Assembly: GCA_016717855.1 (NCBI GenBank)
Contig: JADKEV010000001.1
Span: forward strand, 357,176-421,175
Direction of reading: 5' to 3'
DNA length: 64,000 nucleotides
From: Betaproteobacteria bacterium
GTDB lineage: Bacteria; Pseudomonadota; Gammaproteobacteria; Burkholderiales; Casimicrobiaceae
Within the stretch, counting starts at the first letter, position 1. Each line of letters starts with the position of its first letter. Position numbers and translations under genes: made by a program. The notes below the pieces were generated by a model. That model had not been told where the DNA came from, made no database searches, and saw nothing but the letters and a program-made list of their open reading frames with translations. Below, one piece after another: positions 39,301 to 47,515 of the stretch.

Positions 39301-41921
39301 GGAGCGCCACCCGTCACGATGGTATCCGCGGCGGCCATGGTCGACGCCGGCTTCTCCGCCATATAGACCGGTAGCCGGAACTTTAGCGCAGCGCCCTGGC
39401 TGAAGGTAAGGTACGAGCCCTCTTCGGCCAGGAAGTTGCGCGGCTGGTCGCCGTAGTTCGCCTGCACGCCCTGGGTCGGGAACAGCGACGGATCGCGCGT
39501 GTGGTCCATCTGCGAGGTATCGGCCGACATCTGGACGTCGATCACGACGGCACTCCCGGCCGGCACGGTCACCGAGCTGCCGCCCGGCACCGAGAACGCG
39601 ACCCCGGGTGCATCGACGACATTGTCGAAGGCCAGGTCGTAGGTCTGTGACGTGAGCCCCTTGTTGACGATGCGTACCTTCTTGATCTGCGTGGTGACGC
39701 CGACCACCTCGGGATTGAACGTGACGCTGATCAGCCCCACGTCCTCCGCATTCATGGCGATCACGTTGCCCACCGCCGCCAGTGCCGGATCGACCCGGCC
39801 GGCGCCGACGCGCGACGGCCCGAAGCGCGGCGGCGTCGCGTTGGCGAACAGCGTCGTGTCGTGAATCGCGTAATTCATCGCCAGGGCCTTCAACTCCTCG
39901 ACCGACCAGTCGGGCTTGAGCTGGCGCAGCAGGGCCATGATGCCGGCCATGTGCGGGCTGGCCATCGAGGTGCCGGAGATCGTCAGCGCCCGGGTCCCGA
40001 CCTGGATCCCGCTGGGATCGAACAGGCCGGTGCAGGAGGACCCGCCCGAGGTCGCCGTAGTGCAGACGATCCCCGTCTCGACTGAGGTGATGTTGAGTCC
40101 GGGCGCGGCGATATCCGGCTTGAGGCGCAGCGGCGAACCAAAGATCCGGCGCGGCCCGCGCGAGGAGAAACTCGCCATGGTGTCGGCGCCGTTCTGGCCG
40201 GCCAGCGTGACGTTGACCGGCGGCGAGGAGACCATGGTGTTCTTCAACAGATTGCCGTCGACGAGGGAGACTAACTCGGAGGGAATGACGATGGTCGGGT
40301 CGGTGCCGGCCATGCCCGGAGGCGGCGAGCCGGGCGCGTTGTTTACCACGATCATGCCGATCGCGCCGGCCGCCTGGCACATCGCAGCCTTGACGACGAA
40401 GCCGCAGGTGCCGCGGTTAACCACGCAAATGTTCCCGGCCATGGCGGCGGCGTTGGTGAGCGCGCAACACCCGTCATTGGCATCCGTGCCGCATGCCGCC
40501 GGCGCGGTGGGATCGATACCGAGCACCGCGTTGGCCGTCTGCCCGCTCGGGGCCGGCCCGAAGGCCGCAGCGCCGCCGAGGTAGTTGCCGGCGATCGAGC
40601 CCGGCGAATTCACTGTTACGGAGACCACCGACGGGCCGTCGTCGACCGAGGCCGCCGTGGAAATGACGCGGTTGCCGCTGGCCGGGGAACCGCCGATGAA
40701 AAAAGTGTCGCCGGAATTGCCGGCCGAGATCACCATGATAACGCCGGCCAGCGCCGCGTTGTCGGCGGCGACTGCCGTGGCGCTGAGCACGCCGCCGAAG
40801 GACGACCCGAGCGACATGTTGACCACGTCGAGGTGATCGGAAAGGTCGGCGTCGCCATTCGGGTCCAGTGCCCAGTCGATGGCCTGGGAGGCCAGGCCGG
40901 TGGTGCCGAAACAGCCAAAGACGCGCAGGGCGTAGAGCAGCGCCTGGGGCGCAGTGCCGGGGCCAACCAGGAGGCCGCTGTAGGTGGCAGGGTTGGCGTC
41001 GTACGGGCCGGCGAAGGTCGCCCCGCCCGCAGTCATGCCAAATGCCGCCGCCGTGCCCGCCACGTGACTGCCGTGGCCGCCGCAGTCCATCGGATTCGGA
41101 TCGGGCACCGGCACGTTGCCGCCGTTGTAGGCGTCGCCGGCGAAGTCCATGCCGCCGACGACCTTGGGCGTCGGGAACGAGCCAAACGCCGCGGTGCCGA
41201 CCGTCGTGAAGTTCGCGGTGTCCGTCCTTTCATCGCTGTAATTCGTCGCCGTAAGGCCGGGACCGCCGAACGCTGGATGCAGATAGTCGATGCCGGTGTC
41301 GATGATGCCGATCCGGATGCCGGCGCCGTCGGCGCCCGCCGGCAGGCCGATCGTGTTCGCCCAGACGCTGGGCGTCCCGAGAAACGGCACGCTGGTCGAG
41401 TTGGTCGGCTCTTCAGGGAGTATGGGCAGTATCCGCTTGACGCCGCTGATCGCGGCGATCTCAGGGAGCTTGTCGGGATCGACGGCGACTGCGATGCCAT
41501 TCAGGGCCTTCGAAACGCGGAACATCTCCCGCGCGCCGATCCGCGACGCCGCCAGACTTCTCGCGACGGTCGCCTGCGCGGCCTCGATCTTGAGCACCTG
41601 GGATTTGGAAGCCGCGCCGGCTGCCGCCCTGGCCACGGGATCGGAAGGCTTGGCGCTGCCCATGGTGCGTGCGTAGATGACCGCCGCCGGCGGGTCGATC
41701 AGTTCGACCATCACCTGGATGCGCCCATCGTCGGTGCGCAATGCGTAGTCGAAGCCGGGGGCCTGCATTGGCGACTGCAGATTCTCCGCGGCGGGTGCTG
41801 CGATCGGCCATCTGGGGGCCGCCGCGACACCACCGGAAGCGAAACCCGCCACGCTCAGAATGGACCAGAGAACGGCCGCCAGGACGAGCCGGCACTTCGT
41901 AACACCCGCGCACTGAGTCAT
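36339..41921 (-). CDS. Very large secreted subtilisin-like (S8) serine protease with DUF11-type repeats and C-terminal sorting signal
   Basis: Predicted 1,860-residue exported protease. The signal peptide follows MTQCAGVTKCRLVLAAVLWSILSVAG. An inhibitor-I9-like propeptide comes next. The S8 domain has Asp208 (IGIIDTGIDYLHP), His283 (GGHGSHVAGT) and Ser652 (SGTSMASPHMAG), with an inserted PA-type domain (NICVVNRGTCGFVVKAAMCQAAGAIGMIVV). Then follow fibronectin-like regions and at least five DUF11-type beta domains (ADLALTKSVTPPNPSLGQNVTF), three of them repeats of exactly 420 bp. The C-terminus VPVLGAIGFVTLLTLLAGLAF-RLRRRSF resembles an IPTL/PEP-CTERM sorting signal. The start at 41919-41921 follows GGGGGAG; the longer upstream frame lacks such a site. 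Surface anchoring is probable. Confidence 0.9.
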   Translation of the reverse strand: MTQCAGVTKCRLVLAAVLWSILSVAGFASGGVAAAPRWPIAAPAAENLQSPMQAPGFDYALRTDDGRIQVMVELIDPPAAVIYARTMGSAKPSDPVARAAAGAASKSQVLKIEAAQATVARSLAASRIGAREMFRVSKALNGIAVAVDPDKLPEIAAISGVKRILPILPEEPTNSTSVPFLGTPSVWANTIGLPAGADGAGIRIGIIDTGIDYLHPAFGGPGLTATNYSDERTDTANFTTVGTAAFGSFPTPKVVGGMDFAGDAYNGGNVPVPDPNPMDCGGHGSHVAGTAAAFGMTAGGATFAGPYDANPATYSGLLVGPGTAPQALLYALRVFGCFGTTGLASQAIDWALDPNGDADLSDHLDVVNMSLGSSFGGVLSATAVAADNAALAGVIMVISAGNSGDTFFIGGSPASGNRVISTAASVDDGPSVVSVTVNSPGSIAGNYLGGAAAFGPAPSGQTANAVLGIDPTAPAACGTDANDGCCALTNAAAMAGNICVVNRGTCGFVVKAAMCQAAGAIGMIVVNNAPGSPPPGMAGTDPTIVIPSELVSLVDGNLLKNTMVSSPPVNVTLAGQNGADTMASFSSRGPRRIFGSPLRLKPDIAAPGLNITSVETGIVCTTATSGGSSCTGLFDPSGIQVGTRALTISGTSMASPHMAGIMALLRQLKPDWSVEELKALAMNYAIHDTTLFANATPPRFGPSRVGAGRVDPALAAVGNVIAMNAEDVGLISVTFNPEVVGVTTQIKKVRIVNKGLTSQTYDLAFDNVVDAPGVAFSVPGGSSVTVPAGSAVVIDVQMSADTSQMDHTRDPSLFPTQGVQANYGDQPRNFLAEEGSYLTFSQGAALKFRLPVYMAEKPASTMAAADTIVTGGAPTGSTTIPLSGTHVCTGTLAAGPTCLGSFPTDVESLVSPFELQVVSGVDPVNSTDYADIRYAGVSYLPGSPSNINNDVIMFGVASWGDWSTPSDVAYNVCVDTDNDGVYDRSVINTNPSIFVAGASANDNFVRVVQNLTTGGFTILGLASPVNLVAPTVIDTALHLNNVMVLGATPAQLGMLAGDTDFRYKVVTCPGFNPGCARTTGANDHCSPSASVRYDEAAGPYFYNWAAQGINFGGNFLAEDLNGSALPVSWNTANMATNGSVGALLLHHHNKAGERAEVVLLDTAQRADLALTKSVTPPNPSLGQNVTFTIVVTNNGPDAATGVVVSDSLPAGLTYVSDDAAGAYDTGTGLWTIPGSIANGAAVTLNIVATVDSTDQVCNLAQIALATPLDPIAANNQSTVCVMAPRSADIVLGMTVSSPTVLVGGTVTYIITATNNGSDPAYAIAIQEAFPAFPLLNPTSFTASQGAYNPATGLWNLGSLPTGTSATLSIDVTAPNTAGALTNQGSASAGTSDPNNANNAASATTIVLSPAVISATKTVAGSFNVGGAVTYTIVLSNSAAFDQQNNTGPELTDVLPAGLTLVSASATSGTAVATIGTNTVTWDGVVPALGSVTVTIQATVNAGTNGTTLTNQGTVNYDADGNGTNEASALTDDPGVGGAANATSFFVVSPAAVSGTKTVSGTRTPGSTVTYTVILSNSGPQAQLNNPGDEFVDVLPPQLGLVSATATSGTAVATVGTNTVTWNGSIPASGSVTITITATVGAVAAGLTVSNQGTINYDADGNLTNESSTQTDDPGVAGAANPTAFLVVSPATVSGTKTVAGTFVAGGNVTYTIVLFNAGPNAQFDNPGNEFVDVLPPQLQLVGVSATSGTAVATVGTNTVTWNGAIPANSSVTVTITATINPNGGGQSILNQGTINFDADGNGTNEASTVTDDPRQPGAADATIVFVARATQVPVLGAIGFVTLLTLLAGLAFVRLRRRSF
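36432..37690 (-). repeat. Three tandem 420-bp repeats within the subtilase gene
   Basis: The phrase GTKTV-x5-(6)-G-x-VTYT-IVLSN, the block TSGTAVATVGTNTVTWNG and the block NQGT-NYDADGN-TNE recur with a 420-bp (140-residue) period. Equivalent points are about 36841, 37261 and 37681. Exact spacing and high similarity imply recent duplication within the gene. Confidence 0.8.
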
Positions 41922-42134
41922 GAAACTCCCCCCCAATCGGTTTTCGGACGCACGCAGACAAGCGCTCAGGTCTGCCGCAACCGCAGAGCACTCAACTTCT
42001 GATGATGTTCTCTTTGAAACGACCTGGTTCGAGCTCCGGCCTCCCGTTTTCGAACCAACAACGGAACGGCAGCGCCGCCCGAAGTCTGCGAATCCTAGCA
42101 CACCGGTAACCGCGTCCGGCGGCGTTTTTTTCGA

Positions 42135-44402
42135 TTAATTGTGGTCGGTCGGCCGCCCCAGGAAAAGGTATATCGCCGCATCCCCGCCGAAGGTTTTCCC
42201 CAGCCCCAGGTACAGCGGTCCGATCACCGAATCGAGGCCCAGGAAGACCGATCCCGCCTTCTTCACGTCGCCCAGGCGCACGTCCGACTGGCGCGCCCAC
42301 GCGTTGCCAGCCTCGAGCGAGACGCCCGCGTACCAGCTGCGCCCCAGCCCGCGCGGCAACTCGCCCATCCGGTAGTAGGCGACACCGGAGACGATCGCCG
42401 CCTGCGATCCCGAGATCGCGCCGATCGGCGTCCCGCTCAGGTTCAGGAATCCGCCCAGGCTGAAGCCGCCCGCGTCCTTGCGCGAGTACCCGGCCGCCGC
42501 CAGCCCGAACACCGTCAGGCGCCCAAAGGTGAACGGGACCAGCGCGTCGACCCCGTAGGACTGCACCGTGGCCGCGCCGGTGCTGTAGCGTCTGCGGTCG
42601 ACCCGCAGATTCGCGCCAAAACCCTGGCGCGGGAAGTTCGCGTCGTCGAGGGTGTCGAACGACAGGCCGAAGCGCGCGAAGTTGGCGGTGTCCTTCAGCG
42701 AACCTTCGAGTCGGCTGCTGATCGTCGGTGTCGCGCGATACCACTCGTGCCCGCCGCCCAGGCGGGCCACGCCGATGGTCCCGAGCCGCACGCCAAGCGC
42801 CGCCGACGCGCTCGTGGTCGCATTGAGGACGCGGTCGGTGCGCCGGTTGCCGACGCCGAAGATGTCGCTGTCCGATTCGATCGTCTCGAGGGCCGGCTCC
42901 ACGAACCACGGGCTGCCGGGACCCAGCGGCTGGAACAGCCCGGTGGACAGGCGGCGGATGTCGCCCAGCTGGACTTCGCTGCGCCACTCGGCGCCCCAGC
43001 TGTTGAGCCAGGTGCGCGTGTGCTGAAGTGTGAGCGAGAACCGCGCGTCGGTATGGAAGTCGGACACCGCGCGCCCGCCGATGCGCAGGTAGTCCGGCCC
43101 CCACGGCTTCTCCTCGACCTCGACCCTGACGATCTTGCGGTTCTCGCGGACTTCCGCGTGCACGTCCACGCGCTCGAACTCGCCCATGCCGTACAGGACC
43201 CGCGACGCCTCGAGCAGCTGCGCGTCGGTCGCCGGCAGGCCCACGGCGACGCCGGCGCGCCGCTCGATCTCGCGCTCGAGTGCCGCCGGATTGGTGCGCA
43301 CGGCGCCATAGGTCAGGACCACGGCGACGCGTTCCACCGGCGGCGCCGGCTGCTGCGCGCGCCGGCTCTCCCATAACGCGTAGGCTTGCTCATCGGCGGC
43401 CAGCGCACTGAGGCGCGGGGCGAGCGCCCGCGCCGCTTCCTCGCCGCGCGCGATCAGCGCGTCGTGCGACTCGAAGTCGAAAAAAGTGTAGCCCTTCAGG
43501 TCCGGCGCGATCAGGATGTCGGCCGGGCGCAGCGCGGCGATCGAGTTCGCGACGTTCTGCTCGGTCAGGATGTTGATCATCTGCTGGGCCACGCCGAACG
43601 CGGAGGCGAGCCCCTCTCGCGGCAGCAGCGGGGTGCCGACGTTGACCGCGATGATCACGTCGGGCTCCATGTCGCGCGCGACCTCGACCGGCAGGTTGCG
43701 CGTCAGGCCGCCGTCGCCGAGCAGCCAGCCGTCGATGTCGGTGGGCGCGAACGCGCCGGGGACGGACATCGAGGCGCGCATCGCCATCGACAGCGGGACG
43801 TCGCGCAGCACGACCAGCTCGCCGGTGACGAGGTCGGTTGCCACGGCGCGCATCGGAACCGGGAGCGCGTCCAGGTGCCGCGCGTCGCCCGAGGGCTTGG
43901 ACACCAGCCGCAGGAACTCCTCCAGATGCTGCGCGCCGAACGCGCCGCGCGGGAACACCACACCATCGGGCTTGATCCCCAGCTCGGTCCTGCCGATGAA
44001 ACGCAGGTCGTCTTCCTTGCGGCGGAACGACAGGTATTCCCGCTGCGCGCGGTCGCTGAACATCTGGTCCCAATCGACGCTCTTGACCAGCGCCTCCATC
44101 GCGTCCGGCGTATGCCCCGCCGCGTACGCGCCGCCGACGATCGACCCCATGCTGGTGGCGACGATGAAGTCGACGGGCACCCGCAACTCGCGCAGGACCT
44201 TGAGCACGCCGATGTGCGCGAGGCCGCGCGCGCCGCCGCCGGAGAGCACGAGCCCGATCCGGGGCCGGGGCGCGCCGGCGCCTGGCGGTGACGGTGTTGC
44301 CGGTTCCGCCGCCTGCACGATGGAACCCGCCAGAAAGCACAAGGCGATGCCCGCCCCGACAGCCCTTGCCAGAGGCAAGGAATACCTCTTCGCCGAACCC
44401 AT
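42135..44402 (-). CDS. Patatin-like phospholipase with C-terminal outer-membrane barrel (PlpD-like, type Vd)
   Basis: Predicted 755-residue exported protein. Signal peptide MGSAKRYSLPLARAVGAGIAL; patatin domain (about residues 50-280) with glycine loop SGGGARGLAHIGVL, nucleophile Ser84 in ATSMGSIVGG and Asp230 in LGDGGLTRN. Next is a POTRA-like region (PPVERVAVVLTYGAVRTNPAALEREI), then a 16-stranded-type barrel ending in a phenylalanine-rich strand (AIYLFLGRP). This matches PlpD-type lipases, which cross or stay in the outer membrane. The nucleophile elbow is A-x-S-x-G instead of G-x-S-x-G. The ATG at 44400-44402 was chosen because GGGGAGG precedes it by 6 bases; earlier ATGs (44417, 44477) are possible. 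Confidence 0.88.
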   Translation of the reverse strand: MGSAKRYSLPLARAVGAGIALCFLAGSIVQAAEPATPSPPGAGAPRPRIGLVLSGGGARGLAHIGVLKVLRELRVPVDFIVATSMGSIVGGAYAAGHTPDAMEALVKSVDWDQMFSDRAQREYLSFRRKEDDLRFIGRTELGIKPDGVVFPRGAFGAQHLEEFLRLVSKPSGDARHLDALPVPMRAVATDLVTGELVVLRDVPLSMAMRASMSVPGAFAPTDIDGWLLGDGGLTRNLPVEVARDMEPDVIIAVNVGTPLLPREGLASAFGVAQQMINILTEQNVANSIAALRPADILIAPDLKGYTFFDFESHDALIARGEEAARALAPRLSALAADEQAYALWESRRAQQPAPPVERVAVVLTYGAVRTNPAALEREIERRAGVAVGLPATDAQLLEASRVLYGMGEFERVDVHAEVRENRKIVRVEVEEKPWGPDYLRIGGRAVSDFHTDARFSLTLQHTRTWLNSWGAEWRSEVQLGDIRRLSTGLFQPLGPGSPWFVEPALETIESDSDIFGVGNRRTDRVLNATTSASAALGVRLGTIGVARLGGGHEWYRATPTISSRLEGSLKDTANFARFGLSFDTLDDANFPRQGFGANLRVDRRRYSTGAATVQSYGVDALVPFTFGRLTVFGLAAAGYSRKDAGGFSLGGFLNLSGTPIGAISGSQAAIVSGVAYYRMGELPRGLGRSWYAGVSLEAGNAWARQSDVRLGDVKKAGSVFLGLDSVIGPLYLGLGKTFGGDAAIYLFLGRPTDHN

Positions 44403-44528
44403 GGCCCGCCTCCCCATTCCTGCGCCGTTGGGAAGTATGTCATCCAGGCTCCTCTTGCGCTTCGGCTCCGGCTTCATGGGCGGCTGCCGAGCATGAGAAT
44501 GCCGACACTGACCCTAATCGACAACGAA

Positions 44529-44612
44529 CGTAGGATGGGTGGAGCGCAGCGATACCCATCGTTCGTTCCGGTTCTACCATGATGGGTATCGCTGCGCTCC
44601 ACCCATCCTACG
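44529..44612. repeat. Palindromic element copy 4 (32-bp arms, 20-bp interior)
   Basis: Left arm 44529-44560 and right arm 44581-44612 are exact inverted repeats identical to copies 1-3. The 20-bp interior is the shortest of the set, so this copy is close to a simple long hairpin. It lies between ppsA (stop 10 bp to the right) and the patatin gene, both on the minus strand, and could attenuate read-through. Confidence 0.9.
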
Positions 44613-44621
44613 GCAAGCAGG

Positions 44622-47042
44622 CTAACCGGCGCGACGCCCCAGCCGCTTCTCCACTTCCAGCACGGTCAGCGTGGTCTTGATCACCGCATCCGGATTCAGG
44701 CTGATCGAGTCGATGCCGAGTTCCACGAGGAACGCCGCCATGTCCGGATAGTCCGACGGCGCCTGGCCGCACAGTCCCGAGTGGCGATGGTTGCGCTGGC
44801 AGCCTTCGACCGCGAGCCGGATCATCGCCTTCACCCCCTCGTCGCGCTCGTCGTAGTCGAAGGCGACGATTTCGGAATCGCGGTCCACGCCCAGCGTGAG
44901 TTGCGTCAGGTCGTTGGAGCCGATGGAGAAACCGTCGAAGTACTTGGCGAACTCGTCGATCAGCGTGACGTTGTTGGGAATTTCGCACATCACGTAGATT
45001 TCCAGCCCGTTCACGCCGCGCTCGAGGCCGAGCCTGGCCATGGTGTCGACGACCAGCTTCGCCTCCTTGATCCGGCGGCAGAACGGGATCATCAGCTTGA
45101 CGTTGGTGAGCCCCATCGTTTCGCGCACGCGCCGCATCGCCGCGCATTCGAGCGCGAAGCCTTCGGCATACGCCGGATGGGCATAGCGCGAGGCGCCGCG
45201 AAAGCCCAGCATCGGATTCTCTTCCTTCGGCTCGAACCCCCGCCCGCCGATCAGCGTCGCGTACTCGTTGGTCTTGAAGTCCGACATCCGCACGATCACG
45301 GGCTTGGGATAGAACGCGGCGGCGATCGTGCCCACGCCTTCGGCGAGGCGCTCGACGAAGAAGTCGGCCGGCGTGGCGTAGCCCTGCACAAGCTTGGCGA
45401 TCGCGGCGCGTTCCTTCGGGTCGTCGACCTTCTCCGGATGCACCAGCGCCATCGGATGCACCTTGATCGCCTCGTTGATGATGAATTCCATCCGCGCGAG
45501 GCCGACGCCGTCATTGGGCAGGAAGCTGGTCTTGAACGCGAGCTCCGGATTGCCGAGATTGATCATGATCTGCGTGACCGGCTTCGCCAGGTTGTCGAGA
45601 TGCGTCTCATGCATCTCGAACGGCACCTTGCCGCGATAGACGCGGCCGATGTCGCCTTCGGCGCAGGACACGGTGACCTCCTGCCCGGTAGCCAGCACCG
45701 ATGTCGCATTGTCGGCGCCGACGACCGCGGGGATGCCCAGCTCGCGGGCGACGATCGCCGCGTGACAGGTGCGGCCACCCCGGTTGCTGACGACGGCGCC
45801 GGCGGTCTTGAGCACCGGCTCCCAGTCCGGCGTCGTGGTATCGGCGACCAGCACTTCGCCGGGCAGGAATTCGTGCAGGTGGGCGACGCTGGTGATCACG
45901 CGCGCGTTGCCGGTGACGACCTTCTCGCCGACCGCGCGCCCCTTCGCCAGCACTTCGCCGCCGCCCTGGATGGTCCAGGTCTCGAGGATGTTGGCCCGTC
46001 GCTGCGAGGCCACTGTCTCCGGCCGCGCCTGCACCAGGTAGAGCTGGCCGTCATGGCCGTCCTTGGCCCACTCCAGGTCCATCGGCCGCGGCTTGCCGGC
46101 CTTCGCGCTGTAGTGGCGCTCGACCTTGATCGCATAGTCGGCAAGAGTCAGCACGTCGGCGTCGCTGATGCAAAAGCGCTCGCGTTCGGCAGTGGACGTC
46201 GGAATGTTGCGCGTGGCCAGGCGCGAGCTGCCTTCGACGTACACCATCTTCACCTTCTTGCCGCCCAGTACCCGGCGCAGCACGGCCTGGTGGCCCGCCA
46301 CGAAGGTCGGCTTGAACACGTAGAACTCGTCCGGATCGACGGCGCCTTGCACCACGTTCTCGCCCAGGCCATACGCCCCGGTGATGAACACCACGTCGCG
46401 GAAGCCGGACTCGGTGTCGAGGGTGAAGATCACGCCGCTCGCGGCCAGGTCGGAGCGCACCATCTTCATCACGCCGATCGACAGCGCGATCTTGAAGTGA
46501 TCGAACCCCTCGTCGATCCGGTAGTGGATCGCGCGATCGGTGAAGATGCTGGCAAAGCAGCGCCGGCAGGCGTCGAGCAGCTGCGCGTCGCCGTGCACGT
46601 TGAGAAAGCTCTCGTGCATCCCGGCGAAGCTCGCGTCGGGGAGGTCCTCCGCGGTGGCCGAGGAGCGCACGGCCAGGCTGAGCGTCGGCCCGTATTCTTC
46701 CTGCAGGCTCCGGTACGCCGCCAGGATCTCGTCCTTCAGGTCGTCGGGCAACCCGGCGCCGTAAACGATGTCGCGCATCTTGCGCGCCCGCGCGGCGAGG
46801 TCGGTGACGTTGGCGGGATCGAGGCCCGCCAGCGCCTCTTTCAATTTCGGCATCGCGCCTGCCCGCTCGAGCACGTAGCGGTAGGCGTCGGCCGTGATTG
46901 CGAAGCCGTTGGGCACGCGCACGCCTTGCGCGCTCAACTCGCGGAACATTTCGCCCAGCGACGCATTCTTGCCGCCGACCCGCGGCACGTCGCCGATGCC
47001 GATGTCCTTGAAGAAGCGGATGTATTGCCGTTCTGCAGACAT
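44622..47042 (-). CDS. ppsA: Phosphoenolpyruvate synthase
   Basis: Predicted 806-residue cytosolic enzyme making PEP from pyruvate and ATP (with release of AMP and phosphate), needed for gluconeogenesis. The N-terminal ATP-binding domain begins RFFKDIGIGDVPRVGGKNASLGEMF and includes LAVRSSATAEDLPDASFAGMHESFLNV. The phosphohistidine swivel domain has His427 in GGRTCHAAIVARELGIPAVVG. The C-terminal PEP/pyruvate barrel has IGSNDLTQLTLGVDRDS and the Cys-containing SGLCGQAPSD. The ATG at 47040-47042 follows GGAGAAGG. A ppsR regulatory kinase gene, often nearby, is absent here. Confidence 0.96.
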   Translation of the reverse strand: MSAERQYIRFFKDIGIGDVPRVGGKNASLGEMFRELSAQGVRVPNGFAITADAYRYVLERAGAMPKLKEALAGLDPANVTDLAARARKMRDIVYGAGLPDDLKDEILAAYRSLQEEYGPTLSLAVRSSATAEDLPDASFAGMHESFLNVHGDAQLLDACRRCFASIFTDRAIHYRIDEGFDHFKIALSIGVMKMVRSDLAASGVIFTLDTESGFRDVVFITGAYGLGENVVQGAVDPDEFYVFKPTFVAGHQAVLRRVLGGKKVKMVYVEGSSRLATRNIPTSTAERERFCISDADVLTLADYAIKVERHYSAKAGKPRPMDLEWAKDGHDGQLYLVQARPETVASQRRANILETWTIQGGGEVLAKGRAVGEKVVTGNARVITSVAHLHEFLPGEVLVADTTTPDWEPVLKTAGAVVSNRGGRTCHAAIVARELGIPAVVGADNATSVLATGQEVTVSCAEGDIGRVYRGKVPFEMHETHLDNLAKPVTQIMINLGNPELAFKTSFLPNDGVGLARMEFIINEAIKVHPMALVHPEKVDDPKERAAIAKLVQGYATPADFFVERLAEGVGTIAAAFYPKPVIVRMSDFKTNEYATLIGGRGFEPKEENPMLGFRGASRYAHPAYAEGFALECAAMRRVRETMGLTNVKLMIPFCRRIKEAKLVVDTMARLGLERGVNGLEIYVMCEIPNNVTLIDEFAKYFDGFSIGSNDLTQLTLGVDRDSEIVAFDYDERDEGVKAMIRLAVEGCQRNHRHSGLCGQAPSDYPDMAAFLVELGIDSISLNPDAVIKTTLTVLEVEKRLGRRAG

Positions 47043-47515
47043 TTGCCTTCTCCTCGCAGTCCCGATAGGTGATGGAACCCATCCCGGGTCCATCGACATA
47101 TGTTTACCCCTTCGGGCGGCACAGTGTCTTGCGAATGGTCAAGAAGAGCAGGGGTTGGGTGGCGCCATGCCGCCGCCGGTGCAGCCGCATGGATGGGCCG
47201 CAACTGATCTCCGTTTTCAGTTCGATCCGGGGCCTCATGCTCTGAAGAGAAAGACGGGAGCAGGCTCGAACGGCGCTTGCCTGCGCACTTTTTCCCCATG
47301 GGAACTTTGCCTGAATCCATGCGACCAACGGGTTCGTGTCCCGATCGGGCCGGGCCGCCACGTCTGCCGCCCCGGATCTTTGCCACAATGTTTCGCGGAT
47401 CGCGGTTGCCTGGTCACGATCTTGCGAAGGCAGGGAGATTCCGCATCGCACAGTCAGTGGATGTGCCGGGGTCCGTTATCATCGCGCCGTTCCGCCCAAA
47501 ACTGGAGTATTGACA
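47043..47515. other. Divergent intergenic region between ppsA and the beta-propeller gene
   Basis: This is 473 bases holding the upstream regions of two divergent genes. Open frames cross it, including an upstream extension of the propeller gene, but without signal peptide or homology. No clear promoter, operator or RNA was recognised. Confidence 0.5.

Noticed and set aside
4010..44612. Palindromic elements as simple rho-independent terminators
   Set aside because: They lack a following T run, one lies between divergent starts, and the interiors are up to 113 bp. Termination may still be a side effect but does not explain arm identity.
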